The position numbers were made by a program, and so were the translations under genes. A DNA stretch of 51,730 nucleotides from an uncultured Lachnospiraceae bacterium (lineage in GTDB: Bacteria > Bacillota > Clostridia > Lachnospirales > Lachnospiraceae). Numbering within the stretch: position 1 is the first letter of the stretch; the number at the start of each line of letters is the position of its first letter. The stretch spans positions 1 through 51,730 of the forward strand of contig UQDA01000020.1 of NCBI GenBank assembly GCA_900539715.1. Direction: 5' to 3'. The notes beneath the pieces are model-generated. The model did no database searches. It had not been told where the DNA came from and saw nothing but the letters and a program-made list of their open reading frames with translations. This document shows positions 18,193-26,738 of this stretch, piece by piece.

Positions 18193-18966
18193 TTAATTTC
18201 CGCACTCCACGCTGATACGGTTAAATATCCCCATGATATCTTCCACATCCAGCATCTTTTTTTCTTCCCCTGTCTTATCCAGAACGATTTTCCCCTGATG
18301 CATCATCAGAAGTCTGTCTCCGTACTCTAACGCATAACGAAGGTTGTGCGTGACCATGACCGTTGTCATCTTTTTTTCACGCACTATCCTGTCCGTCAGC
18401 TGCATGACAATTTCTGCCGTTCTCGGATCCAGCGCCGCCGTATGCTCATCCAAAATAAGAAAATCTATCGGCGTCATCGTTGCCATCAAAAGTGCGAGCA
18501 CCTGACGCTGTCCGCCCGACAGGACACCTACCCGCGTTTCCAGCTTATCTTCAAGTCCAAGACCGAGGTCTGCCAGCATTTCACGGTACTCCTGGCGTCG
18601 CTCTTTTCTGACACAACGTCCCAGACCGTACCCCGTTTTCTTTTTATCCGCTATCGACAGATTCTCCAGCACCGTCATTCCGGGACAGGTCCCTGCTGCC
18701 GGATTTTGATAAACGCGCCCTATCTTTTTGTGACGCATATATTCTTTCTGAGAAGTGATATCAGAATCATTGACGCATATCTTTCCCGCGTCTGCCCCGA
18801 TGCTCCCGCAGATAAGGTTCAACATGGAAGTTTTTCCGGATCCGTTGCTGCCTACTACGGACACGAACTGCCCCTCAGGAATCCTCAGGTTAAAATCCTG
18901 AAACAGACACATTTCATTGACCGACCCCGGATTATAATATTTATCGATATGTGAAAGCTCAAGCAT
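18193..18966 (-). CDS. trpZ: ABC transporter ATP-binding protein, predicted tryptophan uptake
   Basis: Energises the transporter on the inner face of the membrane. Walker A is GSNGSGKT (39-46), the signature is LSGGQRQ, and Walker B/D-loop is LILDEHTAALD, in a 257-residue protein. It overlaps the permease gene by 8 bases. The substrate is inferred from the Trp-specific T-box ahead of the operon and from the TrpX-type binding protein, not from this subunit itself. Confidence 0.88.
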   Translation of the reverse strand: MLELSHIDKYYNPGSVNEMCLFQDFNLRIPEGQFVSVVGSNGSGKTSMLNLICGSIGADAGKICVNDSDITSQKEYMRHKKIGRVYQNPAAGTCPGMTVLENLSIADKKKTGYGLGRCVRKERRQEYREMLADLGLGLEDKLETRVGVLSGGQRQVLALLMATMTPIDFLILDEHTAALDPRTAEIVMQLTDRIVREKKMTTVMVTHNLRYALEYGDRLLMMHQGKIVLDKTGEEKKMLDVEDIMGIFNRISVECGN

Positions 18967-19870
18967 CTTTCTTTCCCTTCCTTTCCCGGCTTACCATGAG
19001 TGCAACCAGCAAAAGTGCCGCAGTTATCAGCTTTAAGTCCCTCGGGTCGCTGAATCGGAGCGCCAGCGAAATACATCCCTTATATAAGATCGAACCCAAC
19101 AGCACGCTCAGCGTCAGCATCCCTATCCGGATACGGTATAAAAACTTTGACATCTGACCAATGCTTTCCAGCTTCTGATACAGGCTCGTGCCGATGATAA
19201 CGCTGGCAAGCCCTATCACTACCGCTCCTGTTCCTGTGGAAATTTCAAAAAACTTCTGCTGCTGCGCAAACAGACTGCCCGACAGGGCCACAAGACCGTT
19301 TGCCGCCGAAAGTCCGAGTATCTTGATCCTGCCCCGATCCTGTCCCATCGCCGTCACGATGGAAGGATTGTCGCCTACCGCACGGAGCAAAAAGCCCGAT
19401 CCCGTCTGCAGGTACCAGTCCAGTATGAGCTTTACAAGCAATACGATGACTATCATTACGATGACCGTCTGCCACCTGCCCGTCTGTCCCAGAATACCAT
19501 TGACCGCATCATTATCAAATATAGTCGGCTCTTTGTAAAAAGGAAGGTTTGCCCGCCCTGCTGTCCGCAGGTTTACCGTATAAAGCACCGTCATCATAAT
19601 GATACCGCTCAAAAGATCTTTGACCTTCAGCTTCACATGGATAAATCCTGTCAACGCACCCGCAAGGGCTCCTGCCAGAAAGCTGACCGGCAGGGCAAAT
19701 CCCGCCGGAATCCCTTTTGTTACCATTACGGCTGTGACCGCCGCTCCCAAAGGGAAGCTCCCGTCCACCGTCAGGTCCGGAAAATCAAGTATTTTATAAG
19801 TAATATATACGCCAAGTGCCATGATACCATATATCATTCCCTGCTCCAGCGTGCTGATCAGCAATTCCAT
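18959..19870 (-). CDS. trpY: ABC transporter permease, predicted tryptophan uptake
   Basis: A 303-residue membrane protein of the branched-chain amino acid permease type (BPD_transp_2). It has many hydrophobic segments and conserved stretches VYITYKILDFPDLTVDGSFP and SAANGLVALSGSLFAQQQ. GGAGAATAAGAGAAA precedes the ATG. It sits 6 bases after trpX. Confidence 0.88.
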   Translation of the reverse strand: MELLISTLEQGMIYGIMALGVYITYKILDFPDLTVDGSFPLGAAVTAVMVTKGIPAGFALPVSFLAGALAGALTGFIHVKLKVKDLLSGIIMMTVLYTVNLRTAGRANLPFYKEPTIFDNDAVNGILGQTGRWQTVIVMIVIVLLVKLILDWYLQTGSGFLLRAVGDNPSIVTAMGQDRGRIKILGLSAANGLVALSGSLFAQQQKFFEISTGTGAVVIGLASVIIGTSLYQKLESIGQMSKFLYRIRIGMLTLSVLLGSILYKGCISLALRFSDPRDLKLITAALLLVALMVSRERKGKKDA

Positions 19871-19876
19871 TTTCTC

Positions 19877-20884
19877 TTATTCTCCAATCGTCTCAAATAC
19901 TTCTTCCGCCTTCTCTTCATAACCCTCCGGGAATCCAATTCCCAGATCTGAAGCTGCCTTTGTGTTGAGGTATAATTTTGCACCCTCACACGTTTCATAA
20001 GGCATCTCGGAAGCCTTTGCCTCACCTTTCAGAACCTTTGCCGCCATTGCGCCGGTCTGCTTTCCAAGCTCTACATAATCAATGCCCTGCGCCGCCAGGC
20101 AGCCGTTTTTTACCTGTTCTATTTCCGAACCAAACACCGGTATGTTTTCCGCCTCTGCTTTTGCAAGGACGGTCTGGAGTCCCTGCACCACCGTGTTGTC
20201 CGTCAGATTGGAAATACAGTCGACCTTTCCGGCCAGCTCTGCAGCTGCCAGATCCACATCTGCCACCGTATTTATGCCGGACGCCATGATTTCAAAGCCA
20301 TATCCGCCCGCCAGTTCCTTATAGGTTTCTATCGTGCTGAGCGAATTTTCCTCGCTGGTCGTATATAAAATTCCTATTGTCTTCGCATCCGGCAAAATTT
20401 CCCTTATCATTTCCAGCTGTTCTTTCACAGGAAGGGTATCTGCCGTTCCTGTGATATTGCCTTCGGGCATTCCGTCTGCACTCGCTATCCCTGCGCTCAC
20501 CGGATTGGATATTGCCGTATAGATGACAGGAATCTCCGTTGCCATCGCTGCATTATATGCGCTCATCGCAGAAGGCGTTGCTATCGCACATATCATATCT
20601 ACCTTCTGAGACACATAATCATCTGCAATGAGTCCCGCCGTAGCCGTATCCGCCTGAGCGTTATCAAACATCACTGTCAGATTTACCCCTTCTTCAATGC
20701 CTGCCTCCGCAAGCCCTTTCAGAAAACCTTCCCGGCAGTTGTCCAGTGAACCATGCTCTGCGAACTGTGTGATCCCGACTACATAGGAATCATTTCCTCC
20801 TGTTTCCGCATTCTGCCCGCAGCCCGTCATCAAAGCTGCCGCCATCATCGCTACCATCGCGAATCCCATTGTTTTCTTCTTCAT
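19877..20884 (-). CDS. trpX: Tryptophan ABC transporter substrate-binding lipoprotein
   Basis: Extracytoplasmic solute-binding lipoprotein, 335 residues. It has a signal peptide with lipobox (AALMTGCGQ) followed by a PF04392-type fold starting YVVGITQFAEHGSLDNCREGF. ATG 20884 follows AAAGGAG; an open frame extends 59 codons further upstream, but that part lacks sense as protein and carries no lipobox. About 170 bases of leader separate it from the T-box terminator. Confidence 0.9.
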   Translation of the reverse strand: MKKKTMGFAMVAMMAAALMTGCGQNAETGGNDSYVVGITQFAEHGSLDNCREGFLKGLAEAGIEEGVNLTVMFDNAQADTATAGLIADDYVSQKVDMICAIATPSAMSAYNAAMATEIPVIYTAISNPVSAGIASADGMPEGNITGTADTLPVKEQLEMIREILPDAKTIGILYTTSEENSLSTIETYKELAGGYGFEIMASGINTVADVDLAAAELAGKVDCISNLTDNTVVQGLQTVLAKAEAENIPVFGSEIEQVKNGCLAAQGIDYVELGKQTGAMAAKVLKGEAKASEMPYETCEGAKLYLNTKAASDLGIGFPEGYEEKAEEVFETIGE

Positions 20885-21057
20885 ATTTCTGTTCTCCTTT
20901 TCTGAAAAGATTTTGATGAAAACAAAGAAGAAAAGGAAGGGGCATGTGAGCAGCTGCAAAGTAAGGCAATTTCTTACGGAGAAACACAGTTTCTTCATTG
21001 GGCAATCGCATATAAATGTGTATTTTATTTGAATCAGGAAAGAATCTTTCCTGTCAA

Positions 21058-21325
21058 ACAAAAAACCGCCTCAAGCTATATAATGCTTGAGGCGGTAATG
21101 TTCATTATCGCGGTGCCACTCAAATTGACTTAAAAGTCCACTCATTTCATGTACTATCATACACGCCGGATTGATAACGGGTCCGGTTCCCGCCGACGCC
21201 TACTGTCAGTTCGGAGTCAGCCTCGAAAGTCCATTCCCCAAATGCTCCCATGCTGCGCTCACACCACCCGCAGCTCTCTGAAATGTTCGCTGTCTGAGTA
21301 CTCCTCTTTCTCATCGGTTTCTCTT
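21058..21325 (-). promoter_or_regulatory. Tryptophan T-box leader
   Basis: Transcribed on the minus strand. Stem I contains a specifier loop with GAATGGACTTTCGAGG, giving specifier codon TGG at 21231-21233 (Trp). The T-box core GTGGCACCGCGATAATGAAC (21101-21120) supplies UGGC (21115-21118), which pairs with a GCCA tRNA end; bacterial tRNA-Trp has discriminator G. The terminator CCGCCTCAAGC/GCTTGAGGCGG plus a T-run (21060-21096) closes it. Uncharged tRNA-Trp should switch on trpXYZ. Confidence 0.93.
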
Positions 21326-21335
21326 TGTTTTCTAT

Positions 21336-21364
21336 ACTGTACTACAATAAAGCAAAAAAATCAA
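21336..21364 (-). promoter_or_regulatory. Promoter of the trpXYZ operon
   Basis: TTGATT (21359-21364), a 17-base spacer and TACAGT (21336-21341), placed immediately upstream of the T-box stem I. The -10 is only a fair match; an overlapping TATAGA is an alternative. Confidence 0.6.
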
Positions 21365-21442
21365 CCCTTTTTTTACAATTCATCCACGTAACTTTCCGAA
21401 TCTCCGGCAACGTCCGACGCTGTGCCGTTTCCGTCCTGTACG

Positions 21443-21880
21443 TTATCTTCCAGTCGCCCTGTCCGCAGCATCGGAAACCGCATTTCCTGCACCCTTTACC
21501 GCGTCCGCTGCGCCGTTTGTCAGACCTTTTACCGCATCTGCCGCTCCGTCTGCAGCATCCTCAACCATATTCCCTGCTCCGTCTATTATATCTTTTCCGG
21601 CATCCATGATATCGTCCGCTGCATTGTCTGTTCCGTCATGAACTCCAGCAGCATCCGTACCGTCCGGATCTGTCACAGAGTTATTCCTGTCGTTTGTCTT
21701 GTCCCCGTCAAAAGCCTCCGTATCTTCCCTGTTCGTCTCCTTCTGCGGGAAGCTCTCCGTAGCAGAGCTTCCCGCCATATCCGCCTCATTTCTATCCTTT
21801 TTGGATGTGCCGCAGGCGGCGGTAAATGTCAGCATTCCCAAAAGAAGCATTACGGCAAGCCGTTTCCCCATTTTTTTCAT
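21443..21880 (-). CDS. Small predicted lipoprotein with Ala/Asp-rich repeats
   Basis: A 145-residue product with a signal peptide and lipobox (GMLTFTAACG). A hydrophilic, Asp/Glu/Asn-rich spacer follows. The C-terminal 45 residues repeat the pattern GAADAVKG (two exact copies plus GNAVSDAAD), likely an amphipathic helix. Family not recognised. GGAGGAATCAGAGA precedes the ATG. It stands alone, 80 bases upstream of the trp promoter. Confidence 0.75.
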   Translation of the reverse strand: MKKMGKRLAVMLLLGMLTFTAACGTSKKDRNEADMAGSSATESFPQKETNREDTEAFDGDKTNDRNNSVTDPDGTDAAGVHDGTDNAADDIMDAGKDIIDGAGNMVEDAADGAADAVKGLTNGAADAVKGAGNAVSDAADRATGR

Positions 21881-22102
21881 TCTCTGATTCCTCCTTTCAA
21901 CACATAACCGTGCCTGTATTAGTATGGTTTTTTCATTGCATAAAATACATTCATCAGAAAAATGAAAAAAGTAACAATCCTAAAAAAGAAACAAAAACAC
22001 AGCGTCCAAAACAGCCATATCCACATCACTATCGCAAGCGCACTCGCCCTGTACGGTTGAAAGCATTCCTTAGAAGAAACTCTGCGATACGTAAACAGAC
22101 GA

Positions 22103-24070
22103 TCATATGCCTTTTTCTATCAGCACGCCGTCTCTGTAAGCGTCCAGAAGCTTTTCCAGATGTCCGATACTCTCCCGAAGCTCCCTTCCGATATCCGTAT
22201 CCGCAACCAATATTCTGCGCGATGCCGTTTCCACCAATATCGAATCCGAAACCATATCCGTCTCATCCCTTATCGCCGCCTCCGCAGATTCAAACGGGCG
22301 GTGCGCCACCAGATTCATACCATGAGAATTCGCCACCAGCGTATAACCTGCGATACCTGTTTTCCCCTGATATGCCTTCGAAAATCCGCCGTCAATGATC
22401 AGCAGCTTTCCGCCGCACTTAATGGGCGTCTCCCCCTTTTTTATCTCTACCGGAACATGTCCGTTGATGATATGGGAACGCTTCTCATCCAGATCGAATT
22501 CCCGGAGTATCCTGTTTAACATCTCCTCATTATCACATAGACGATAATATGCATTTTTTACTTCTTTATGAGTTTCTTTATCCTCTATAAAATACCGTTC
22601 AAACGTCGCCATCTTGTCTTTTCCGAATACCGGCGACTTCGGCCCCGCCCAGATATACCAGATGATATCGCGCCCTTTGCGGCGTTCCTCCCTGCCCTGA
22701 GAATAATAACCTTTCCTCGCATACGTTTCCAGCACATCATAAAGCTTCTTACCGCAATATGTTTTACCGTACACATTTACCTGTTCAAAATTTCCGTCCG
22801 CATCCATCGGCACACAGCCATGATAAAGCAGATTGGAGTTAAATACTTTATAAAGGCTTCCCTTTGCAAAAAGAAAACGTACATGACGCTGCAGCTTTTC
22901 GCAGTGTACAAACGCATGGCGCAGCCGCTCCACGACAGCCTCTTCCTCCGGTGTAAGGCGATAGGGATCTTTCGGGTCGATGGTCGGAAAATCCATATCC
23001 TTCATGATATAGTCTTTATCTCCGATACGGACCGTTCCCTTTTCAAAATCTATCTTATCCAAAAGCATCCTGTCTTCCATTTCAAATTCCGGGTGCTTTT
23101 GGATCAGCTGTCCCTCCAGTTTGAACTGGATAACCGCGATGGCTTTGTGCATCCGCATGTCCAGCGGGAGGTCGCGTACATCATAATCTTCCCCATATTT
23201 GATGGAAAAAGCACTGCAGTCGGCATTCTCATAAGCGTTCATGGCAAATGTCGCAAGAGGTATCAGATTGATACCGTATCCTTCCTCCAATGCATCGAGA
23301 TTTCCATAACGCGCAGAAATCCGAAGCACAGTCGCAATGCACGCAGTCTGCCCGCTGGCAGCTCCCATCCATACAATATCATGATTTCCCCACTGGATAT
23401 CCACAGAATGATACTCGCTCAGCGTATCCATAATGATGTGAGGGCCTCTTCCCCTGTCATAAATATCCCCTACAATGTGAAGATGATCGATAACAAGCCT
23501 TTGTATCAGATTACAGAGCGCCGTAATGCACTCCGGTGCGCGTCCAATACGTATTATCGTATTGATTATCTCGTTATAATACAGTTCCTTATCCTGAATC
23601 TCTTCCTTCTCTGTTATCAGCTCTTCAATAACGTAGGAAAAATCCTTCGGGAGGGCTTTTCGTACTTTTGACCGGGTATATTTTGACGATACGCGCTTTG
23701 TCATCTGCACAAGCCTGTGTATCGTTATCTTATACCAGTCCTCCATCGTCTCCTGATCTTCTTCCTCCTGCGCAACCATCTCAAGCTTTTCCTCAGGATA
23801 ATAGATGAGCGTAGCAAGACTCCGCTTGTCCTTCGCACTCAGCGTATTCCCGAATTCCTCGTCTATCTTGCGCTTTACAGAGCCGGAACCGTTTTTAAGC
23901 ACATGATTGAACTGCTCGTACTCCCCGTGGATATCTGTCAAAAAATGCTCTGTTCCTTTCGGCAGGCTCAAGATTGCCTGCAGATTGATTATCTCTGTTG
24001 CCGCATCCGCGATAGTCGGAAATTGCTTTGATAAACTTTTCAGATAAATTTTGTACTCAAAATCCTCCAT
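22103..24070 (-). CDS. fbp: Fructose-1,6-bisphosphatase, class III (Firmicutes type)
   Basis: Gluconeogenic phosphatase. The 655-residue size and calcineurin-like metal motifs LTDIHGEYEQF, IVGDIYDRGRGP, WGNHDIVWMG and NGHVPVEI mark the class III family. ATG 24070 follows GGAGGGG at normal spacing; the longer reading frame is not needed. It lies 59 bases after dapB and may be read through from it. Confidence 0.94.
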   Translation of the reverse strand: MEDFEYKIYLKSLSKQFPTIADAATEIINLQAILSLPKGTEHFLTDIHGEYEQFNHVLKNGSGSVKRKIDEEFGNTLSAKDKRSLATLIYYPEEKLEMVAQEEEDQETMEDWYKITIHRLVQMTKRVSSKYTRSKVRKALPKDFSYVIEELITEKEEIQDKELYYNEIINTIIRIGRAPECITALCNLIQRLVIDHLHIVGDIYDRGRGPHIIMDTLSEYHSVDIQWGNHDIVWMGAASGQTACIATVLRISARYGNLDALEEGYGINLIPLATFAMNAYENADCSAFSIKYGEDYDVRDLPLDMRMHKAIAVIQFKLEGQLIQKHPEFEMEDRMLLDKIDFEKGTVRIGDKDYIMKDMDFPTIDPKDPYRLTPEEEAVVERLRHAFVHCEKLQRHVRFLFAKGSLYKVFNSNLLYHGCVPMDADGNFEQVNVYGKTYCGKKLYDVLETYARKGYYSQGREERRKGRDIIWYIWAGPKSPVFGKDKMATFERYFIEDKETHKEVKNAYYRLCDNEEMLNRILREFDLDEKRSHIINGHVPVEIKKGETPIKCGGKLLIIDGGFSKAYQGKTGIAGYTLVANSHGMNLVAHRPFESAEAAIRDETDMVSDSILVETASRRILVADTDIGRELRESIGHLEKLLDAYRDGVLIEKGI

Positions 24071-24129
24071 GAAATACCCCTCCATTTCAGGCTGTTCTGT
24101 ACCTTTTATTGCTTTATCAAACACACTCT

Positions 24130-24894
24130 CTACGCTTCTGCGTCTATCACATCGCTCATATCATACAGCCCGGCTTCTTTTCCCGCCAGGAACTTGGCTG
24201 CCTGAACCGCCCCCTTGGCAAATACGTTTCTCGAATAAGCCCGATGCGATATCGTTATCACCTCATCCGTCCCCGCAAAGATAACATCATGGTCTCCCAC
24301 AATAGTCCCCCCGCGCACTGCAGAAATTCCTATCTCTTTTTCGGGACGTCTTTCCCTGCGCGCAGATCTGTCATACACATATTCATAATCTCCCCCAGCC
24401 GCTTCATTTACGGCATCCGCAAGCATCAGGGCAGTCCCGCTCGGAGCGTCCACCTTCTGATTATGGTGCTTTTCCACTATCTCCACATCAAATCCCGCTT
24501 CCGCAAGAACGGGTGCCGCCTGATGCAAAAGCTTCAGTAAAAGATTGATACCAACGGACATATTCCCCGAACGCAGTATCGCTGTCTTTTTGGACGCCTC
24601 CTGTACATGGGAAAGCTGCTCTGCCGAAAGTCCTGTCGTACACAGCACACAAGGAAGCTTTTTGGACACGCACGCATCCAAAAGGGCATCCGTCCCCTTT
24701 GCATTGGAAAAATCTATCACCACATCGGCATCAGTGCTGCACTCCTCCAGACTTTTAAATACCGGATAAGCATCTTCCACGCAGTCAGACACATCTATCC
24801 CTGCCACTATCTCCATCTCTTTTTCATCTGCAACGAGACTGCTTATTACCTTTCCCATCTTCCCGCCGCATCCGCTCATAATCACTCTGATCAT
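24130..24894 (-). CDS. dapB: 4-hydroxy-tetrahydrodipicolinate reductase
   Basis: Second committed step to diaminopimelate and lysine. 254 residues with the nucleotide-binding motif GCGGKMGKV, catalytic/substrate motif EKHHNQKVDAPSGTAL and AVRGGTIVGDHDVIF. AGAGGATAAT precedes the ATG. A terminator separates it from dapA, so it needs its own start; a weak candidate lies around 24915-24945 (CAATAT-like -10). Confidence 0.95.
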   Translation of the reverse strand: MIRVIMSGCGGKMGKVISSLVADEKEMEIVAGIDVSDCVEDAYPVFKSLEECSTDADVVIDFSNAKGTDALLDACVSKKLPCVLCTTGLSAEQLSHVQEASKKTAILRSGNMSVGINLLLKLLHQAAPVLAEAGFDVEIVEKHHNQKVDAPSGTALMLADAVNEAAGGDYEYVYDRSARRERRPEKEIGISAVRGGTIVGDHDVIFAGTDEVITISHRAYSRNVFAKGAVQAAKFLAGKEAGLYDMSDVIDAEA

Positions 24895-24955
24895 ATTATC
24901 CTCTATTCCGCCGCTTCTGCGGCATATTTGCTATATTGTGCCCTATTCCTATCGC

Positions 24956-24994
24956 ATAACAAAAACAGGCCGGGGCATCCTTTTGTCCCAGCCT
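24956..24994 (-). terminator. Rho-independent terminator after dapA
   Basis: On the minus strand CAGGCTGGG pairs with the complementary arm ending CCGGCCTG, then TTTTTG follows. It falls between dapA and dapB even though the two enzymes act consecutively. Confidence 0.75.
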
Positions 24995-25048
24995 GAACCC
25001 GTGCCCTAAAACCGTGTGCGCGATGCGCATCCCCGAAGGGTCTTATTT

Positions 25049-25933
25049 TTATAAAACACCGAACTTTTTCATTTCGCGTTCCAGACGCTGTGCGTTCTCC
25101 GTTTCCATCTCTGTCAGCGGAAGCCGCAGCGTACCGCCGCAAACGCCCTTTAATTCCATTGCCTTTTTGACAGGTATCGGATTTACCTCGCAAAACAGCG
25201 CTTCAACAAGAGGAACTGCCTTTAACTGTAAAGCGCAGCTCTCCTGTACCTTTCCTTCAAAATACAGGCTGCATATATCATGCGTCTGCTGCGGCGCCAC
25301 ATTGGAAAGCACCGATATCACACCTTTGCCCCCCATGGAAAGGATAGGGACTATCAATGCGTCCTCGCCGGAATACAAGTCTACACAACCGTCTGCAATG
25401 CTCATAAGATGTGCGGTCTGACTCATATTGCCGGTTGCATCTTTTACACCAACGATATTTTCCACTTCCCTGCACAGGCGCACAACTGTCTCCGGCTGGA
25501 TAGTCGTCCCCGTTCTCGACGGCACATTGTATAACAGCACCGGAAGCTTCACTGCATCCGCTACCGTCTTAAAATGCACATACAGACCATTCTGTGTCGC
25601 CTTGTTATAATAAGGCGTCACTACGAGCAGCGCATCAGCGCCCATCTTCTCCGCCTCTTTGGACAGATACACCGCCGTCTCCGTACAGTTGGATCCAGTT
25701 CCTGCGATAACCGGAATACGGTGATCCACCTTCTCTACACAGTAACGTATCACATCCAAATGCTCCTCATGCGTCATCGTCGCAGATTCGCCTGTCGTTC
25801 CGCATACGATGATAGCATCCGTGTGATTCTGTATCTGCTCCTCGATAATCTCCCCGAACCGCTCGTAATCTACTGAACCGTCTTCATGAAAAGGCGTAAT
25901 AATAGCTACGCCTGCACCTTCAAATATTGCCAT
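25049..25933 (-). CDS. dapA: 4-hydroxy-tetrahydrodipicolinate synthase
   Basis: Condenses pyruvate with aspartate semialdehyde. 294 residues with the aldolase-type barrel motifs GTTGESATMTHEEH, VVTPYYNKATQNGL and the Schiff-base lysine in VGVKDATGN. AGGAGGTTGAT precedes the ATG. It has its own promoter (26006-26034). Confidence 0.96.
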   Translation of the reverse strand: MAIFEGAGVAIITPFHEDGSVDYERFGEIIEEQIQNHTDAIIVCGTTGESATMTHEEHLDVIRYCVEKVDHRIPVIAGTGSNCTETAVYLSKEAEKMGADALLVVTPYYNKATQNGLYVHFKTVADAVKLPVLLYNVPSRTGTTIQPETVVRLCREVENIVGVKDATGNMSQTAHLMSIADGCVDLYSGEDALIVPILSMGGKGVISVLSNVAPQQTHDICSLYFEGKVQESCALQLKAVPLVEALFCEVNPIPVKKAMELKGVCGGTLRLPLTEMETENAQRLEREMKKFGVL

Positions 25934-26005
25934 ATCAACCTCCTGATACCCTAGTCCAAACTATATGCACCGCCACTTTTACAGGATGCAAAAAGCCTTA
26001 AAAAT

Positions 26006-26034
26006 ATCATAACACCCAAGGCGTTTGCTGTCAA
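26006..26034 (-). promoter_or_regulatory. Promoter of dapA
   Basis: TTGACA (26029-26034), a 17-base spacer and TATGAT (26006-26011), nearly consensus, just past the cobO stop. The expected leader is about 65 bases and carries no lysine riboswitch that I can see. Confidence 0.85.
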
Positions 26035-26054
26035 CGAAACGCACTCTTACTGTT

Positions 26055-26534
26055 TCACTTAAATTTTTCGATACGGGATATCCTGTCAGCTACCGTCTTC
26101 AACCGGTTTCCCAAATGCCTTCCTGTCAGCGTCACAGCCGTATCTTCCCCTCTTGCCTCCAGAACATTCTCAAGCTCTTCCTCTTCGATGATGTCCTTTC
26201 TGACAAGCTCCAGCACCTCATCCAGAATAAGCAGATCGCACTCTCCCGTCGTCAGCACTTTTTTTGCAAAATTCAAGCCGTTGCGGATATTACGTACTTC
26301 CTCCTGCTGCTTTTCCTTCGGAAGGGAAAAATAATCGCTGTCCGATTTTTCAAAGCGGAAGATTTTAATTTCCGGCTCCAGCTTTCGCTCAAATCCATTA
26401 TCATCCAGTCCTCTTCCCTTTAAAAACTGGATTATTACAACCCGCTGCCCTTTTGATGCTGCAAGCAGCGCCTCTCCCAGCGCAGCCGGCGTCTTACCGT
26501 AGCCGTCTCCGGTAAAAATCTGAATCCTGCCCAT
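26055..26534 (-). CDS. cobO: Cob(I)yrinic acid a,c-diamide adenosyltransferase (CobO/BtuR type)
   Basis: Adds the adenosyl group to corrinoids to make coenzyme B12 forms. The 159-residue product has a P-loop variant FTGDGYGKTPAALG (residue 8 on), then VVIIQFLKGRGLDDNG and the Walker B-like LLILDEVLELVRKDII. The start is ATG 26534; the open frame runs on upstream through the stray CRISPR repeat, which is clearly non-coding. No other cobalamin gene is in the window and no B12 riboswitch is seen upstream. Confidence 0.88.
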   Translation of the reverse strand: MGRIQIFTGDGYGKTPAALGEALLAASKGQRVVIIQFLKGRGLDDNGFERKLEPEIKIFRFEKSDSDYFSLPKEKQQEEVRNIRNGLNFAKKVLTTGECDLLILDEVLELVRKDIIEEEELENVLEARGEDTAVTLTGRHLGNRLKTVADRISRIEKFK

Positions 26535-26566
26535 ATGAATGTTTTCCTTCCCCCGTTTTTTCTGGT

Positions 26567-26661
26567 TGCGGCATGTATCCCTTAGGTCCATATATGATAA
26601 AAACCGGGCTATGGTACTTCTATGCTGCCGCATGTGGGTATATTTTACCATAGATGCGGCA
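26567..26661. promoter_or_regulatory. Interleaved inverted repeats upstream of cobO
   Basis: Plus-strand order: CTATGGTA (26609-26616), TGCCGCAT (26626-26633), TACCATAG (26646-26653), ATGCGGCA (26654-26661). The first pairs with the third and the second with the fourth, both perfectly over 8 bp. The helices cross, giving either a pseudoknot or two mutually exclusive hairpins. A third TGCGGCAT copy lies at 26567-26574, closer to the cobO RBS. Function unknown. Confidence 0.6.
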
Positions 26662-26680
26662 CCGGAACAAGGGTGGAAAT

Positions 26681-26712
26681 CAGGATGTCCATGCTCCCGC
26701 GTAGGGAGCGAC
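26681..26712 (-). repeat. Stray degenerate copy of the type I-C CRISPR repeat
   Basis: The last 25 plus-strand bases (26688-26712) match the array repeat with one mismatch. The hairpin arms GCTCCC/GGGAGC are intact. The 3' part that would form the crRNA handle (ATTGAAAT) is lost. It stands 568 bp beyond the leader-distal repeat of the array, in the same orientation. Confidence 0.9.
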
Positions 26713-26738
26713 AACAATGGCAGTTTCTCTTTCATCCT

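Noticed and set aside
17867..18248. Two longer frames between the PP2C gene and trpZ (112 and 85 codons)
   Set aside because: They run across the terminator, promoter and PP2C start, and lack an RBS and protein-like composition.
20885..21061. N-terminal extension of trpX by 59 codons
   Set aside because: The lipoprotein signal peptide begins at the ATG at 20884 with a good RBS. The extension covers leader RNA next to the T-box terminator.
22568..23671. A plus-strand open frame of 367 codons
   Set aside because: It is antisense to fbp, which has all its metal-binding motifs. The long frame is a codon-usage shadow.
25934..26005. A lysine riboswitch or T-box ahead of dapA
   Set aside because: Only about 65 bases separate the promoter from dapA, with no terminator or aptamer-like motifs.
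26535..26735. N-terminal extension of cobO by 67 codons
   Set aside because: The extension reads through the stray CRISPR repeat and the interleaved inverted repeats. The family begins at the MGRIQIFTGDGYGKT position.
26535..26738. A cobalamin riboswitch ahead of cobO
   Set aside because: No B12 box (GCCACTG-like) and the space is too short for the full aptamer.
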